NCBI GenBank assembly: GCA_013289785.1
Contig: JABCZE010000125.1
Coordinates: forward strand, 1 to 5,618
DNA length: 5,618 nucleotides
Reading direction: 5' to 3'
Source of the DNA: Vulcanimicrobiota bacterium
GTDB lineage: Bacteria > Vulcanimicrobiota > Vulcanimicrobiia > Vulcanimicrobiales > Vulcanimicrobiaceae
Under the pieces are notes generated by a model. That model searched no databases. It was given only the letters and a program-made list of their open reading frames with translations, and was not told where the DNA came from. Shown here piece by piece: positions 5,523-5,618 of the stretch. The position numbers and the translations under genes are program-made. Numbering within the stretch: position 1 is the first letter of the stretch; every line of letters starts with the position of its first letter.

Positions 5523-5618
5523 CGATTTAACGGCCATCGCGCGTCGCATGAGCGAGATCTCATCGGGCCCGGCAATCGACGTTGCGGCCTTTGATGGCTT
5601 TGTCGAAGCAGCGAATGC
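5509..5618 (+). CDS. Start of next operon gene, product unknown (cut by right edge)
   Basis: ATG 5509 lies inside the end of fliI (14-nt overlap) and has a good Shine-Dalgarno, GGAGAG (5498-5503), 5 nt upstream. The visible 36 residues begin MEIDNDLTAIARRMSEISSG and continue AIDVAAFDGFVEAAN with no stop. Gene order would suggest FliJ (the ATPase stalk), but the segment is not a clear FliJ coiled coil. An opening of I-x-x-I-x-x-R-M/I-x-E-I followed by an F-x-x-x-x-x-A helix resembles the N-terminus of some flagellar-operon lytic transglycosylases that help the rod cross peptidoglycan. Too little is visible to name it. Confidence 0.7.
   Translation, partial: MEIDNDLTAIARRMSEISSGPAIDVAAFDGFVEAAN

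Overview
The window looks like a GC-rich chromosomal segment of a Gram-negative-type (diderm) bacterium. It combines a flagellar-type basal-body and export operon on the + strand with exported YXWXGXW-type repeat proteins on the - strand. Codon use is strongly G/C at third positions in the flagellar genes. My best guess at lineage is an uncultured soil or rock phylum such as Candidatus Eremiobacterota (WPS-2), with Acidobacteriota as an alternative. This rests on gene flavour alone, since no marker gene is present.

Region 1 (1-1578, - strand) holds two tandem paralogous genes for small secreted proteins. Each has a signal peptide followed by W-x-P-G-x-W repeats. The downstream copy (1-283) is cut by the left edge. 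The upstream copy (493-1578) is complete, ends in a Lys/Pro/Thr/Gln-rich tail with a 24-bp tandem repeat, and is closed by a textbook intrinsic terminator (449-480). Both copies have a TATAAT hexamer just upstream, so the duplication appears to have included the promoter and leader.

Region 2 (1579-1704) is the 126-bp divergent intergenic region between the repeat-protein genes and the flagellar operon. It carries a short A/T-rich direct repeat.

Region 3 (1705 to the right edge, + strand) is one tightly packed operon: flgB-flgC-fliE-fliF-fliH-fliI and the start of a further gene. Stop and start codons overlap or are 4 nt apart throughout. These genes encode proximal-rod proteins (FlgB, FlgC, FliE), the MS-ring (FliF), and the export ATPase with its regulator (FliI, FliH), all parts of the flagellar type III export base.

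The operon is unusual in two ways. First, fliG, which normally lies between fliF and fliH, is missing. The FliF C-terminus instead ends in about 65 residues that resemble the middle domain of FliG, with no torque-generating FliG C-terminal domain. Second, nearly every protein is shorter than its family: FlgB 72 aa, FlgC 110 aa, FliH 164 aa, and FliI 348 aa without the usual N-terminal beta-barrel. Together these suggest a reduced, possibly non-rotating, flagellum-derived secretion apparatus, or a highly streamlined flagellum whose rotor parts are encoded elsewhere. The window alone cannot decide between these.
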